Shown piece after piece: positions 6,820 through 13,372 of a stretch of 16,964 nt of DNA (its first letter is position 1; each line of letters opens with the position of its first letter). The DNA is taken from the NCBI GenBank assembly GCA_938044295.1, contig CALIRC010000004.1:1-16964 (forward strand). Reading direction: 5' to 3'. This DNA comes from Minisyncoccota bacterium. Its GTDB lineage: Bacteria; Patescibacteriota; Minisyncoccia; Moranbacterales; GCA-2747515. The translations under genes were made by a program, and so were the position numbers. The notes beneath the pieces were generated by a model, which was given only the letters and a program-made list of their open reading frames with translations, searched no databases and had not been told where the DNA came from.

Positions 6820-7626
6820 TTAAAAAGCTTTATTTACATCAACCCAGCTCGTCAATTGCTGCATCCCATCTGCGGCTGGAAATTCGATTTTAGTAGTTAT
6901 GCGAGTTACCCCAGGAACGATTAGCTCATCCCGGAAGTCGATTTTATAATCGCAATTTGATCCCATAAAGGTCGTGTAGACTCCCTCGATTGAAACCTGA
7001 TTTTCCCCGCTTGAAAAATTGCCTTTGCAGATCACATCATCCCGATATAACATATGGGTATTTGTGAGTAGTTCATACGGTACAGGTATTATTGCCCGTC
7101 CGTAGAGACTCCCACGTTCAGCCCTTATGATAAATTCCTGCGGATCATCGCTTATATTGACGATTGAAACGGTAGGTAGATTTATCTTGACCAGCTGTAA
7201 GGTGATCAATTTCCCAACCTTGTATCGCCCTTTGTCTTCACTCCACGCAGTTATATAGCTGGCGTAGACTTCTATAACATCACCAAGTTCGACATCATAG
7301 CCATCAATGGAGGCATGCTCTACGCACATATCCGAATGAAGACCGGGAGCGTTTTTCCCAAGAGTGAGGACTTCTCCACCACCCTTTACTTTTACTGCAG
7401 CAGTGATATCTAAATCACATACTTTGCCCGTTTCATGGCTTTCTACGCTATACATTATGGCTATGCCATTGTCGAATGATTCTTGGTATCGGATATCCAA
7501 ACCATCATGAACGATATGCTGACTTTCCAGACCAGATAATTCTCCGTCTAATACTTTAAAGCCTATTTCATCGCCAAAACATAGCTGAGGAATGAGCAAG
7601 AGTGCCAAAGTGAGTAGTTTTTTCAA
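6820..7626 (-). CDS. Orphan exported protein, 268 aa (TTG start)
   Basis: I place the start at TTG 7626-7624, because AGGAG lies 7 bases upstream and the product then begins with a clean signal peptide (KKLLTLALLLIPQLCFG, probable cleavage before DE). The ATG at 7698 would lie upstream of the promoter's -10 and of the operator-like palindrome, so it is not used. The mature part is rich in beta-strand-like sequence and has four cysteines (CDLDITAA, DMCVEHA, VICKGNF, SNCDYK), so disulfides are possible. It is probably periplasmic or secreted; I do not recognise the family. The gene has its own promoter, a palindrome over the -10 and a terminator. The two other exported orphans nearby share the promoter design. 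Confidence 0.75.
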   Translation of the reverse strand: MKKLLTLALLLIPQLCFGDEIGFKVLDGELSGLESQHIVHDGLDIRYQESFDNGIAIMYSVESHETGKVCDLDITAAVKVKGGGEVLTLGKNAPGLHSDMCVEHASIDGYDVELGDVIEVYASYITAWSEDKGRYKVGKLITLQLVKINLPTVSIVNISDDPQEFIIRAERGSLYGRAIIPVPYELLTNTHMLYRDDVICKGNFSSGENQVSIEGVYTTFMGSNCDYKIDFRDELIVPGVTRITTKIEFPAADGMQQLTSWVDVNKAF

Positions 7627-7649
7627 GGTATATCTCCTATGTGTAAGAT

Positions 7650-7667
7650 TAGTAACCTTGGTTACTA
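7650..7667. promoter_or_regulatory. 18-bp operator-like palindrome over the -10 box
   Basis: TAGTAACCTTGGTTACTA consists of perfect 8-bp arms around TT and overlaps the -10 box (7664-7669) and the expected start of transcription. Such a position is typical for a repressor site. The upstream arm would not be in the RNA, which argues for a DNA-level operator. Confidence 0.7.
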
Positions 7668-7692
7668 TATCACATAATTGGAATTTTGTAAA
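7664..7692 (-). promoter_or_regulatory. Extended -10 promoter of the 268-aa gene
   Basis: Reading leftwards: TTTACA (7692-7687), 17 bases ending in AATTATGTGA, TATAGT (7669-7664). TGA directly before TATAGT makes an extended -10 (TGnTATAAT type). Confidence 0.75.
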
Positions 7693-7765
7693 TAGCACAA
7701 TAACTAATCTCCTGGAGCGATCCTTGTAAGCATGAACTATTCTATACTCTTCCTGATTTTAAACA

Positions 7766-7790
7766 CAAAAAAACACTATCGAAATAGTGT
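7766..7790 (-). terminator. Intrinsic terminator after the 123-aa gene
   Basis: On the minus strand a perfect 7-bp stem ACACTAT / ATAGTGT with a TTCG tetraloop is followed by a T-run (TTTTTTTGTG). Confidence 0.9.
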
Positions 7791-7802
7791 ACCTTTGTCT
7801 TC

Positions 7803-7829
7803 GGCCAGTGTAAGATTTACATCTGGCCT
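7803..7829. repeat. Second hairpin between stop codon and terminator
   Basis: GGCCAGTGTAA pairs with TTACATCTGGCC (one bulged base, two-base loop). It lies between the stop at 7853 and the terminator at 7790, giving tandem 3' UTR hairpins. No T-run follows it. Confidence 0.6.
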
Positions 7830-7852
7830 ACTGCATTTATAGTATCAGAAAA

Positions 7853-8224
7853 CTATTGTACTCTCACAAGTTTTCCATGTGTTTCGTAATCGTATGAAAC
7901 TGTATGGAAATGCTCTTTCAAGACACCCGTAACGAGCCAATTAGAATCGAATCCGTATTTTGAGATCTCATTGTTTTCCATTATGAAGTATATCGCTTGT
8001 TTTTGGTTGTTTTGATATGGCGAAATGGCCATTTCTACAACTTTTTGAAAAACGATATGTTCCTCGCCACACTTAAGTCGCATGGTATCACTTCCTTGGC
8101 TTGGTACGATGAAACTGCACCCCAATCTCACAGGCATCGGTCCTGCAAAAACATTACTCGCCATGACAAATGCGAGTAGGACTGTTCCAAATACCTTGTT
8201 CTGGATATTATGCATTTTAGTCAT
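7853..8224 (-). CDS. Orphan exported protein, 123 aa
   Basis: The ATG at 8224 follows GAGGGG by six bases. Residues 1-27 form a signal peptide (KVFGTVLLAFVMASNVFA, cleavage before GP). The mature part is about 96 residues with two cysteines (LGCSF, LKCGEE), which could form one disulfide. I recognise no family. It is a single-gene unit with its own extended -10 promoter and terminator, and with a palindrome in the leader. It lies between two other minus-strand exported orphans that share the promoter design. Confidence 0.75.
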   Translation of the reverse strand: MTKMHNIQNKVFGTVLLAFVMASNVFAGPMPVRLGCSFIVPSQGSDTMRLKCGEEHIVFQKVVEMAISPYQNNQKQAIYFIMENNEISKYGFDSNWLVTGVLKEHFHTVSYDYETHGKLVRVQ

Positions 8225-8240
8225 TTTTTCCCCTCTATTC

Positions 8241-8257
8241 TAGGACCCAGTGTCCTA
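8241..8257. promoter_or_regulatory. Palindrome in the leader of the 123-aa gene
   Basis: TAGGACCCAGTGTCCTA has 6-bp arms around a 5-base centre and starts about 10 bases downstream of the -10. It is placed like an operator, or like a hairpin just upstream of the ribosome binding site. Its arms differ from those of the palindrome at 7650-7667. Confidence 0.55.
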
Positions 8258-8266
8258 TTCATTTAT

Positions 8267-8295
8267 ATAATATCACATAATTCTTTTTTTGTAAA
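8267..8295 (-). promoter_or_regulatory. Extended -10 promoter of the 123-aa gene
   Basis: Reading leftwards: TTTACA (8295-8290), 17 bases ending in AATTATGTGA, TATTAT (8272-8267). The same -35 box, spacer length and 10-base spacer end occur at the 268-aa gene. Confidence 0.75.
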
Positions 8296-8301
8296 TACGT
8301 A

Positions 8302-8327
8302 AAACCCCCTTATTAGCGGTTTTTCTA
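8302..8327 (-). terminator. Weak terminator-like hairpin upstream of a promoter
   Basis: AAAACC and GGTTTT arms with an imperfect inner stem, followed by T on both strands. No gene ends here. It sits directly upstream of the -35 box of the 123-aa gene and may insulate that promoter. Confidence 0.35.
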
Positions 8328-8460
8328 ACGTGTAGATCGCGTGTCAGCCTACATATAGGTAGTATTGTTGGTAGGTAAGATTGCTATTATATTATTTTTG
8401 ACAGTGTTGCGTATGTAGAAGTAATGTTTTGCGTGAATGTGTGAGATCTGATTTTCTCGT

Positions 8461-8490
8461 TTGACATAATGTACTTATTTGGTGTAGAGT
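8461..8490 (+). promoter_or_regulatory. Likely promoter of the 120-aa gene
   Basis: TTGACA (8461-8466), 18 bases, TAGAGT (8485-8490), about 80 bases before the start codon at 8574. A second TTGACA at 8398 has no good -10 partner. Confidence 0.45.
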
Positions 8491-8573
8491 AGGCATTGTT
8501 CTTCATGACGACCACACGATCGTAAGTTCTTCAATACGTGGAGATCATCTTGTTGTGGTTGTGGAGAATGAGA

Positions 8574-8936
8574 ATGGCCCGGAATGAAAATAGTAGAAAA
8601 TATAAACAATTTGTAAGAGCCTTGCGTGAATTTGCACGCGAGACTGACATGCCACTCCACTTGGCAGAAAGCGCTCTATTTGTAGCTCATGATGAAGGAG
8701 TGACAGCGTTCGTATCAAAGGATTCACTGACAAAAAGGGCGGGCAGAATCATGACACCTGACTTTTTAAAAGGTCTCACAGACCGGATGAATCGAACGAT
8801 GATAGCGTCGAATACAAAGGGTATTTTTTCGATTCAACTTGACTATGAGCGCTGGGGCGGTAGTAATAGCGGATTTGGAAAACTTACTCCAATGTCCTTA
8901 CCGGAGAAGACTCCCGATGAAGGAGTGACAAATTAA
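8574..8936 (+). CDS. Orphan soluble protein, 120 aa
   Basis: I chose the ATG at 8574 because GGAG (8563-8566) is seven bases upstream; the ATG at 8568 is too close to it and earlier starts have no site. The product begins MARNENSRKYKQF and has an N-terminal helical, basic half (FVRALREFARET), then FVSKDSLTKRAGRIMTPDFLKGL. It ends in a polar tail (LPEKTPDEGVTN). It has no signal peptide, membrane segment or cysteine. I do not recognise the family. It is the only plus-strand gene among the exported orphans and has its own terminator. Confidence 0.7.
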   Translation: MARNENSRKYKQFVRALREFARETDMPLHLAESALFVAHDEGVTAFVSKDSLTKRAGRIMTPDFLKGLTDRMNRTMIASNTKGIFSIQLDYERWGGSNSGFGKLTPMSLPEKTPDEGVTN

Positions 8937-8974
8937 AAACATAGTGGTACCGATAAAGGCGGATAGGTCGTTTC

Positions 8975-9012
8975 AAAAAAGTCGCAACAGCGTATTTGAA
9001 GCGACTTTTTTT
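8975..9012 (+). terminator. Intrinsic terminator, probably bidirectional
   Basis: AAAAAAGTCGC and GCGACTTTTTTT pair across a 15-base loop, with a T-run on each strand. It ends the gene at 8574-8936. Confidence 0.8.
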
Positions 9013-9094
9013 GTGTCCCAATGTGTGGCTTTTAAAACTTTGTTTTAAGGGGGAGTATATCCAAATCTCTATTGAAAAACTACAGATTTTCGCA

Positions 9095-9135
9095 AAATAA
9101 AAGCCGCCCTCTCGTATAAACGAAAGCTTGGCTTT
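9095..9135 (-). terminator. Intrinsic terminator after the 248-aa gene
   Basis: On the minus strand AAAGCC pairs with GGCTTT, with an inner stem CTTTCG / CGAGAG, followed by TATTTT. It begins about 50 bases past the stop at 9185. Confidence 0.75.
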
Positions 9136-9184
9136 CATTATTACGTAAGAGCGACAGCACATTTTGTGCAGACTAATCTTTTTG

Positions 9185-9931
9185 CTATATACGAGGAGCG
9201 TTTGCGATGAATGTCGCTACGAAACCTTCTGCTTTTTTCACGAAACATCCGATTTTCCGCTTGCAAAGGTCATCATAAACAAAATCGATTAGTCGATATT
9301 GCTGAACCCCTTTTCCCCGGTCGTAATCATTGGACAATTTATCAAGCCTTTCTTTCATCCTCGAATTCATAATTGTGCCGGAATGCAGTATTGAACCAAC
9401 GTCTGACACGTATTCAGATAATTCAATAAAATCAAACGTGAAGTCTTCGTGTTTATATGTGTCACCGTTTAACGCCATATCTAGCCGCAATATATCAATA
9501 CCCTTTTCACTAAGAAGAATTTGAAATCCAATTGCATATAGCTCATTTACTACAACATCTTCTCGTATATTGTTGTAAGAAGGGTGACCATTGATGGCTA
9601 CGTAAAAGTACTTTCGCCGTGGTACTTCATTTATACTTGGAAGTGTTAGACCTACACTCCCAGAGGAATTGCCACCAGCGTGTAGATTGTACACCATTTG
9701 GAAATCCCTTTCCCGTAATCCTGGTATTCTGATTGTAATTGGGTAAAGAATATTCGCCTGAAGCACAGGCGCATTTGAAAGGCTGCCTTGTGGTACGCCG
9801 ACTGGTGGTGGAAAATACTGAACGAAGTCAGTTTCACCTTCACGAGCAATATATATATCAATGCCTTGTGCAACTGCCTCAAAAGAAGCGACCAAAAGAG
9901 TTGCAATGAATACTATTTTTACTAAGCGCAT
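9185..9931 (-). CDS. Orphan exported protein, 248 aa
   Basis: The ATG at 9931 follows GGGAG by seven bases. Residues 1-21 form a signal peptide (VKIVFIATLLVASFEAVA, cleavage before Gln22). The mature part starts GIDIYIAREGETDF, has a Pro-rich loop (FPPPVGVP) and beta-rich sequence, and ends with a CKRKIGC pair near the C-terminus that may form a disulfide. I do not recognise the family; it is likely periplasmic or secreted. It is a single-gene unit with its own extended -10 promoter and terminator, and a hairpin just upstream of the -35 box. Confidence 0.75.
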   Translation of the reverse strand: MRLVKIVFIATLLVASFEAVAQGIDIYIAREGETDFVQYFPPPVGVPQGSLSNAPVLQANILYPITIRIPGLRERDFQMVYNLHAGGNSSGSVGLTLPSINEVPRRKYFYVAINGHPSYNNIREDVVVNELYAIGFQILLSEKGIDILRLDMALNGDTYKHEDFTFDFIELSEYVSDVGSILHSGTIMNSRMKERLDKLSNDYDRGKGVQQYRLIDFVYDDLCKRKIGCFVKKAEGFVATFIANAPRI

Positions 9932-9986
9932 GACGCTTCTCCCAAAGAGTTATTGTTAAAGATTTGCCTGAAAAATCAGACTGTTT

Positions 9987-10015
9987 ATCATATCACTTTT
10001 TTTAAGTTTTGTCCA
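9987..10015 (-). promoter_or_regulatory. Extended -10 promoter of the 248-aa gene
   Basis: Reading leftwards: TGGACA (10015-10010), 17 bases ending in AGTGA, TATGAT (9992-9987). GTGA before the -10 is shared with the two other exported-protein promoters. A short palindrome CTGAAAAATCAG follows at 9968-9979. Confidence 0.65.
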
Positions 10016-10019
10016 TACC

Positions 10020-10040
10020 AAAAAACCGCTTAACCAAGCG
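10020..10040 (-). terminator. Orphan minus-strand terminator upstream of a promoter
   Basis: On the minus strand CGCTT / AAGCG with loop GGTT is followed by GTTTTTT. No minus-strand gene lies upstream before the divergent gene at 10432. It ends 5 bases before the -35 box of the 248-aa gene. Confidence 0.6.
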
Positions 10041-10167
10041 CTTCAAATTTGGGATTTTGATGTATCTCGTAGGAGAATCACCCTCACAACAAGTTTAAGA
10101 CTCGTTTACTCGGTATTGTCATGCCCTGTGGGTAGAACTTCGATTATCTATGGCGTGTAAATAACAA

Positions 10168-10192
10168 GAAAACAGCACTTAGCTGTTTTTTT
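10168..10192 (+). terminator. Orphan plus-strand terminator
   Basis: AAAACAGC pairs with GCTGTTTT around ACTTA and runs into seven T. No plus-strand gene precedes it after 8936, so it ends an unannotated transcript, marks a lost gene, or insulates the photolyase-like gene. Confidence 0.75.
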
Positions 10193-10431
10193 ATTATTTG
10201 TAGCCATGAAAAAATGTACTTTGAAACTTTATATCGATGAATTGATACATTGGAAGAATGTTCTACTTATCCTGAATCAAAAAATGTAGCACAGCTTCGA
10301 AGCGAGGGTACCGAAAATTACATTGATTGCCAAATAGAATTGCCAATATGTTATGCTATTATTGGTCAAATCCAATAAGACTCAGAGTGATTCTACTACG
10401 AAAGACACTGAGATTACATCATGAAATATAT

Positions 10432-11946
10432 ATGAAATCAAAAAATATCTCATCGACTATAGCCCTCATATTCCCAGAGCAACTCTTTGCAAATGTTGGC
10501 TTTACTAAGGATACTCATATTATTCTCATTGAAGACTCTCTCATCTTTGGTGATAAGAAATACCCTTTGGATATACACCTCTCCAAGCTCGTATTTCACC
10601 GTGCAACGATGAAAAAGTATGAAGAGTATTTACTATCTAAAAAATATACTGTCACATATATTGAATGGAAAGATGGTCGCAAATTTACCGAACTTTTACC
10701 TGGTGAGCAACTAAAAAAGATTGTGCATTATGATTTTAGTGATTTTGTTAGATGGAGTCGATTGAACACTTTCTCTAAGAAATATGATATTACTCTTGAA
10801 AAGTTATCAACGCCTTATTTCCTCAATTCACAAGAGGAGAACAAAATTCTTCTTGGAGATAAAAAACCTCGGATGCAGAATTTTTACATTGCACAGAGAA
10901 GGAAGTGTGACATTCTCTTGGAGCAAGATGGACAAGCACCTATTGGTGGTAAGTGGTCATTTGATGAAGAAAACCGAAAGAAGATACCAAAAAAGGAAAT
11001 CGGTGGCATCCCAAGTGACATCACACCCCTTGAAAACAAATACATCAAAGAGGCACGCGCATACGTGGAGAAAACGTTTCCTCAAAGTATTGGCAGTGGC
11101 AATGTCTATGTGCCAATTGAGCATAGTCAAGCGCAGAAATGGCTTGCAAAGTTTCTTAATGAGCGATTTGCTCTTTTTGGACGCTATGAAGATGCAATGA
11201 TTGAAGGCCAGTCACAGCTATACCACAGTATCCTCTCACCCCTTATCAATGTGGGCCTCCTCACACCACAGGAAGTACTCGATGCAGTCATGGAGAGATA
11301 TATCGCTAGTAGAGATAAAGATGCAATTCTTGCTTCTACAGAAGGATTTGTGCGTCAAATTATTGGCTGGCGCGAATATATGAGAGCAATCTACGACCTC
11401 TATGGCACTACGCTACGAAATGCAAATGAATGGGGACATGAAGGTTCTCTACCAAAATCTTTCTATACCGGTGAAACTGGCATCTTACCTCTCGATGATA
11501 CACTTTCGCGACTACTTGAAACTGGGTACTCTCATCATATCGAGCGACTTATGTTACTAGGTAATATGATGTTTCTTCTAAGAGTCCATCCCCACCATGT
11601 ACACAAATGGTTTAGTGAAATGTATCTAGATGCGTATGATTGGGTAATGGTTGGTAATGTCTATGGCATGAGTCAGTGTAGCAAGATTGACTTCATCACA
11701 ACCAAACCATATATCTGTGGGTCAAACTATATCAAGAAGATGAGCAATTATACTTGTTCAAAAAATGAAACGTCACCGACATGGTGCGACATTTGGGACG
11801 CTCTCTACTGGCAATTTCTTATCGATAATGAAACGACACTTCGTAAAAATCATCGCTGGAAAATGATGTATGCTCATGTCGATAGATTTAATAATGAGAA
11901 GAAAAAACACTACAAAAAAGTTGTTGCTGACTTTAGGAAAAAATAG
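10432..11946 (+). CDS. Photolyase/cryptochrome-like protein (PhrB/FeS-BCP-like) without the Fe-S ligands, copy 2
   Basis: 504 aa from the ATG at 10432, which aligns with the start of the paralogue at 2589; an in-frame TTG at 10327 would add 35 unmatched residues. The domain plan is as in copy 1: N-terminal antenna domain (FPEQLF, EDSLIFGDKKYP) and C-terminal FAD domain (GWREYMR, SHHIERLM with His368-His369, NVYGMSQ, TKPYICGSNY). The PhrB cluster ligands are again missing: Pro353 for Cys350, and the C-x-x-C region reads Y-T-C-S-K-N with one shifted cysteine. Cys452 (TWCDIW) remains. The copies align almost without gaps but differ at many synonymous sites, so the duplication is not recent. There is no Shine-Dalgarno site; a four-codon frame (10421-10435) overlaps the start as ATGA. 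The gene converges on phr. Confidence 0.9.
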   Translation: MKSKNISSTIALIFPEQLFANVGFTKDTHIILIEDSLIFGDKKYPLDIHLSKLVFHRATMKKYEEYLLSKKYTVTYIEWKDGRKFTELLPGEQLKKIVHYDFSDFVRWSRLNTFSKKYDITLEKLSTPYFLNSQEENKILLGDKKPRMQNFYIAQRRKCDILLEQDGQAPIGGKWSFDEENRKKIPKKEIGGIPSDITPLENKYIKEARAYVEKTFPQSIGSGNVYVPIEHSQAQKWLAKFLNERFALFGRYEDAMIEGQSQLYHSILSPLINVGLLTPQEVLDAVMERYIASRDKDAILASTEGFVRQIIGWREYMRAIYDLYGTTLRNANEWGHEGSLPKSFYTGETGILPLDDTLSRLLETGYSHHIERLMLLGNMMFLLRVHPHHVHKWFSEMYLDAYDWVMVGNVYGMSQCSKIDFITTKPYICGSNYIKKMSNYTCSKNETSPTWCDIWDALYWQFLIDNETTLRKNHRWKMMYAHVDRFNNEKKKHYKKVVADFRKK

Positions 11947-11948
11947 CT

Positions 11949-13358
11949 CTACAGTGACTTAAATGCTGCCAATGCTCTCTCTCGCGAAATTGCCAAGTCC
12001 ACGATTGGTGTGGGGTAGTCCATACCAAGGCGAATATGTGCTTTTTTCAGAATGTCTCCTGGTGCATTCCATGGCTCAAAAAGCCACTTAGTTTCTATTT
12101 TCTCCAGTTCTGGCAAGTATTTTCGTGTGTATGTGCCATCAGGGTCAAATCGCTTCCCTTGGAGTACGGGGTTAAAAATTCTAAAGTAGGGCGCAGCATC
12201 TGCACCTGAGCCAGCTATCCACTGCCAACTTGCCGCGTTATTTGCCAAGTCTGCATCAAAAAGACAGTCCCAAAACCATTTCTCACCTTCACGCCAATCA
12301 AGAAGGAGATTCTTCACAAGAAACGACCCCACAATCATCCGTACACGGTTATGCATGTATCCTGTCTGCCACAACTCTCTCATTCCTGCATCAATGATAG
12401 GTATGCCAGTCTTTCCTTGTTGCCATGCATGTAGGTTCTGTTTATTTTTTTCCCATGGAAATTTATCGAACTTCTCTTGAAGGTTTTTCTCTGGGAGAGC
12501 ATTATTGTGATAGAGGAGTGAATAGGAGAACTCTCGCCAACCCAGCTCACTTAGAAATGTCATCGTATTACTATCTTGAGTAAGTTTCTTCGTACTATGC
12601 CACACAGTCTGCGGCGAGATAAGTCCGAAATGCAAATATGGAGAAAGTCGAGAGACATGTTCTTGTGATAGGATGTTGCGACATTCCTTATAGCTGCTTA
12701 CACCATCAGCAAAGAATTTCTTCATCTGTTTTTTGGCTCCTTGCTCACTGATGTCCCACTCTGACACAAGACTCTTGTGCCACTCTTTGTCGGGGAGTAA
12801 TCCTAAATCGTCTGTACTAAGCGACTCTTTATCTGTAAAAAAGTCAATGTCACGTGGTCTAAATTGTGGAGATTTTGGTATACTAGCCTGCAAACAGCCC
12901 TTCTTGTAAAATGGTGTGAAAACTTTATATGGCGTGCCATCTTCTTTGAGATTCTCCCATGGCTCCCATAGAAGCGACCCGTTGAAACTTTTCACGTCAA
13001 TGCCTTTTTTGCTTAATTTTTCTTTAATCTCTTTGTCACGTTTTATACGCCATGGCTCATAGCACCTATTCCAATATATGCCACTGACGTTGTATTTCTT
13101 GCATAGCTTAGTCAAGACTTTAAGAGCATTGCCACTATAAAGAGATAGTGACTCATCAAGATTTTCATCCAGAGAATTTAGTGCATGATGAATCCAGACC
13201 CTACTTGCGCCACCCATTTTCCATGTATCAGCACTATCGTCATCGAGGATGTAGATTGGCAAAACTGTGCCAGCAGCATGTGCAGCACGAAGCGCAGGAT
13301 TATCGGTAGTGCGCAAATCTTGTCGGAACCAGCAAATAGCGAGAGGTTTTTCGGTCAT
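11949..13358 (-). CDS. phr: Class I deoxyribodipyrimidine photolyase
   Basis: 469 aa, the normal size for a class I CPD photolyase, which uses FADH- and blue light to split cyclobutane pyrimidine dimers. The N-terminal antenna domain begins with WFRQDLRTTDNPAL (10-23). The FAD domain carries LSPYLHFGLIS, LGWREFSYSLLYH, WQQGKTGIPIIDAGMREL, TGYMHNRVRM, DLANNAASWQWIAGSGAD and YFRIFNP. These are the diagnostic class I blocks and include the Trp positions used for photoreduction. It is the last gene of the minus-strand array, 14 bases after the DUF5665-like gene, with no Shine-Dalgarno site. Its stop lies 2 bases from the stop of the convergent photolyase-like gene, so no separate terminator fits. 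It could in principle be a cryptochrome, but CPD repair is much the likelier role. Confidence 0.95.
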   Translation of the reverse strand: MTEKPLAICWFRQDLRTTDNPALRAAHAAGTVLPIYILDDDSADTWKMGGASRVWIHHALNSLDENLDESLSLYSGNALKVLTKLCKKYNVSGIYWNRCYEPWRIKRDKEIKEKLSKKGIDVKSFNGSLLWEPWENLKEDGTPYKVFTPFYKKGCLQASIPKSPQFRPRDIDFFTDKESLSTDDLGLLPDKEWHKSLVSEWDISEQGAKKQMKKFFADGVSSYKECRNILSQEHVSRLSPYLHFGLISPQTVWHSTKKLTQDSNTMTFLSELGWREFSYSLLYHNNALPEKNLQEKFDKFPWEKNKQNLHAWQQGKTGIPIIDAGMRELWQTGYMHNRVRMIVGSFLVKNLLLDWREGEKWFWDCLFDADLANNAASWQWIAGSGADAAPYFRIFNPVLQGKRFDPDGTYTRKYLPELEKIETKWLFEPWNAPGDILKKAHIRLGMDYPTPIVDLAISRERALAAFKSL

Positions 13359-13372
13359 AATACACTACTTCA

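Larger units (their letters stand above)
8225..8573. other. Gene-free stretch with back-to-back promoters
   Basis: It holds, from left to right, the leader palindrome and promoter of the 123-aa gene (8241-8295), a weak hairpin (8302-8327) and plus-strand promoter-like boxes for the gene at 8574: TTGACA at 8398-8403 and, better placed, 8461-8490. No coding sequence is visible. Confidence 0.55.
9932..10431. other. Gene-free stretch upstream of photolyase-like copy 2
   Basis: It holds the promoter of the 248-aa gene, a minus-strand terminator with no gene before it (10020-10040) and a plus-strand terminator with no gene before it (10168-10192). There is also a direct repeat ATTGCCAA at 10326 and 10339 (13-base period). 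A 27-codon frame at 10206-10289 has no ribosome binding site and is not supported. The 10041-10167 segment between the two terminators may be a decayed gene or a small RNA. Confidence 0.5.

Noticed and set aside
7627..7698. Longer start (7698) for the 268-aa exported protein
   Set aside because: It would lie upstream of the promoter's -10 and the operator palindrome and would put 24 residues before a clean signal peptide; AGGAG points to TTG 7626.
1..10200. Integron-like cassette array, suggested by the many single orphan genes
   Set aside because: Genes face both ways, have their own promoters, and no attC-like repeats recur between them.
10206..10289. 27-codon plus-strand frame (MKKCTLKLYIDELIHWKN...)
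   Set aside because: No ribosome binding site, promoter or recognisable motif; it begins right behind a terminator.
10327..10431. N-terminal extension of photolyase-like copy 2 from a TTG at 10327
   Set aside because: The 35 extra residues have no counterpart in the paralogue, no ribosome binding site, and contain the promoter-like and ATTGCCAA repeat sequence; ATG 10432 aligns with the start of copy 1.
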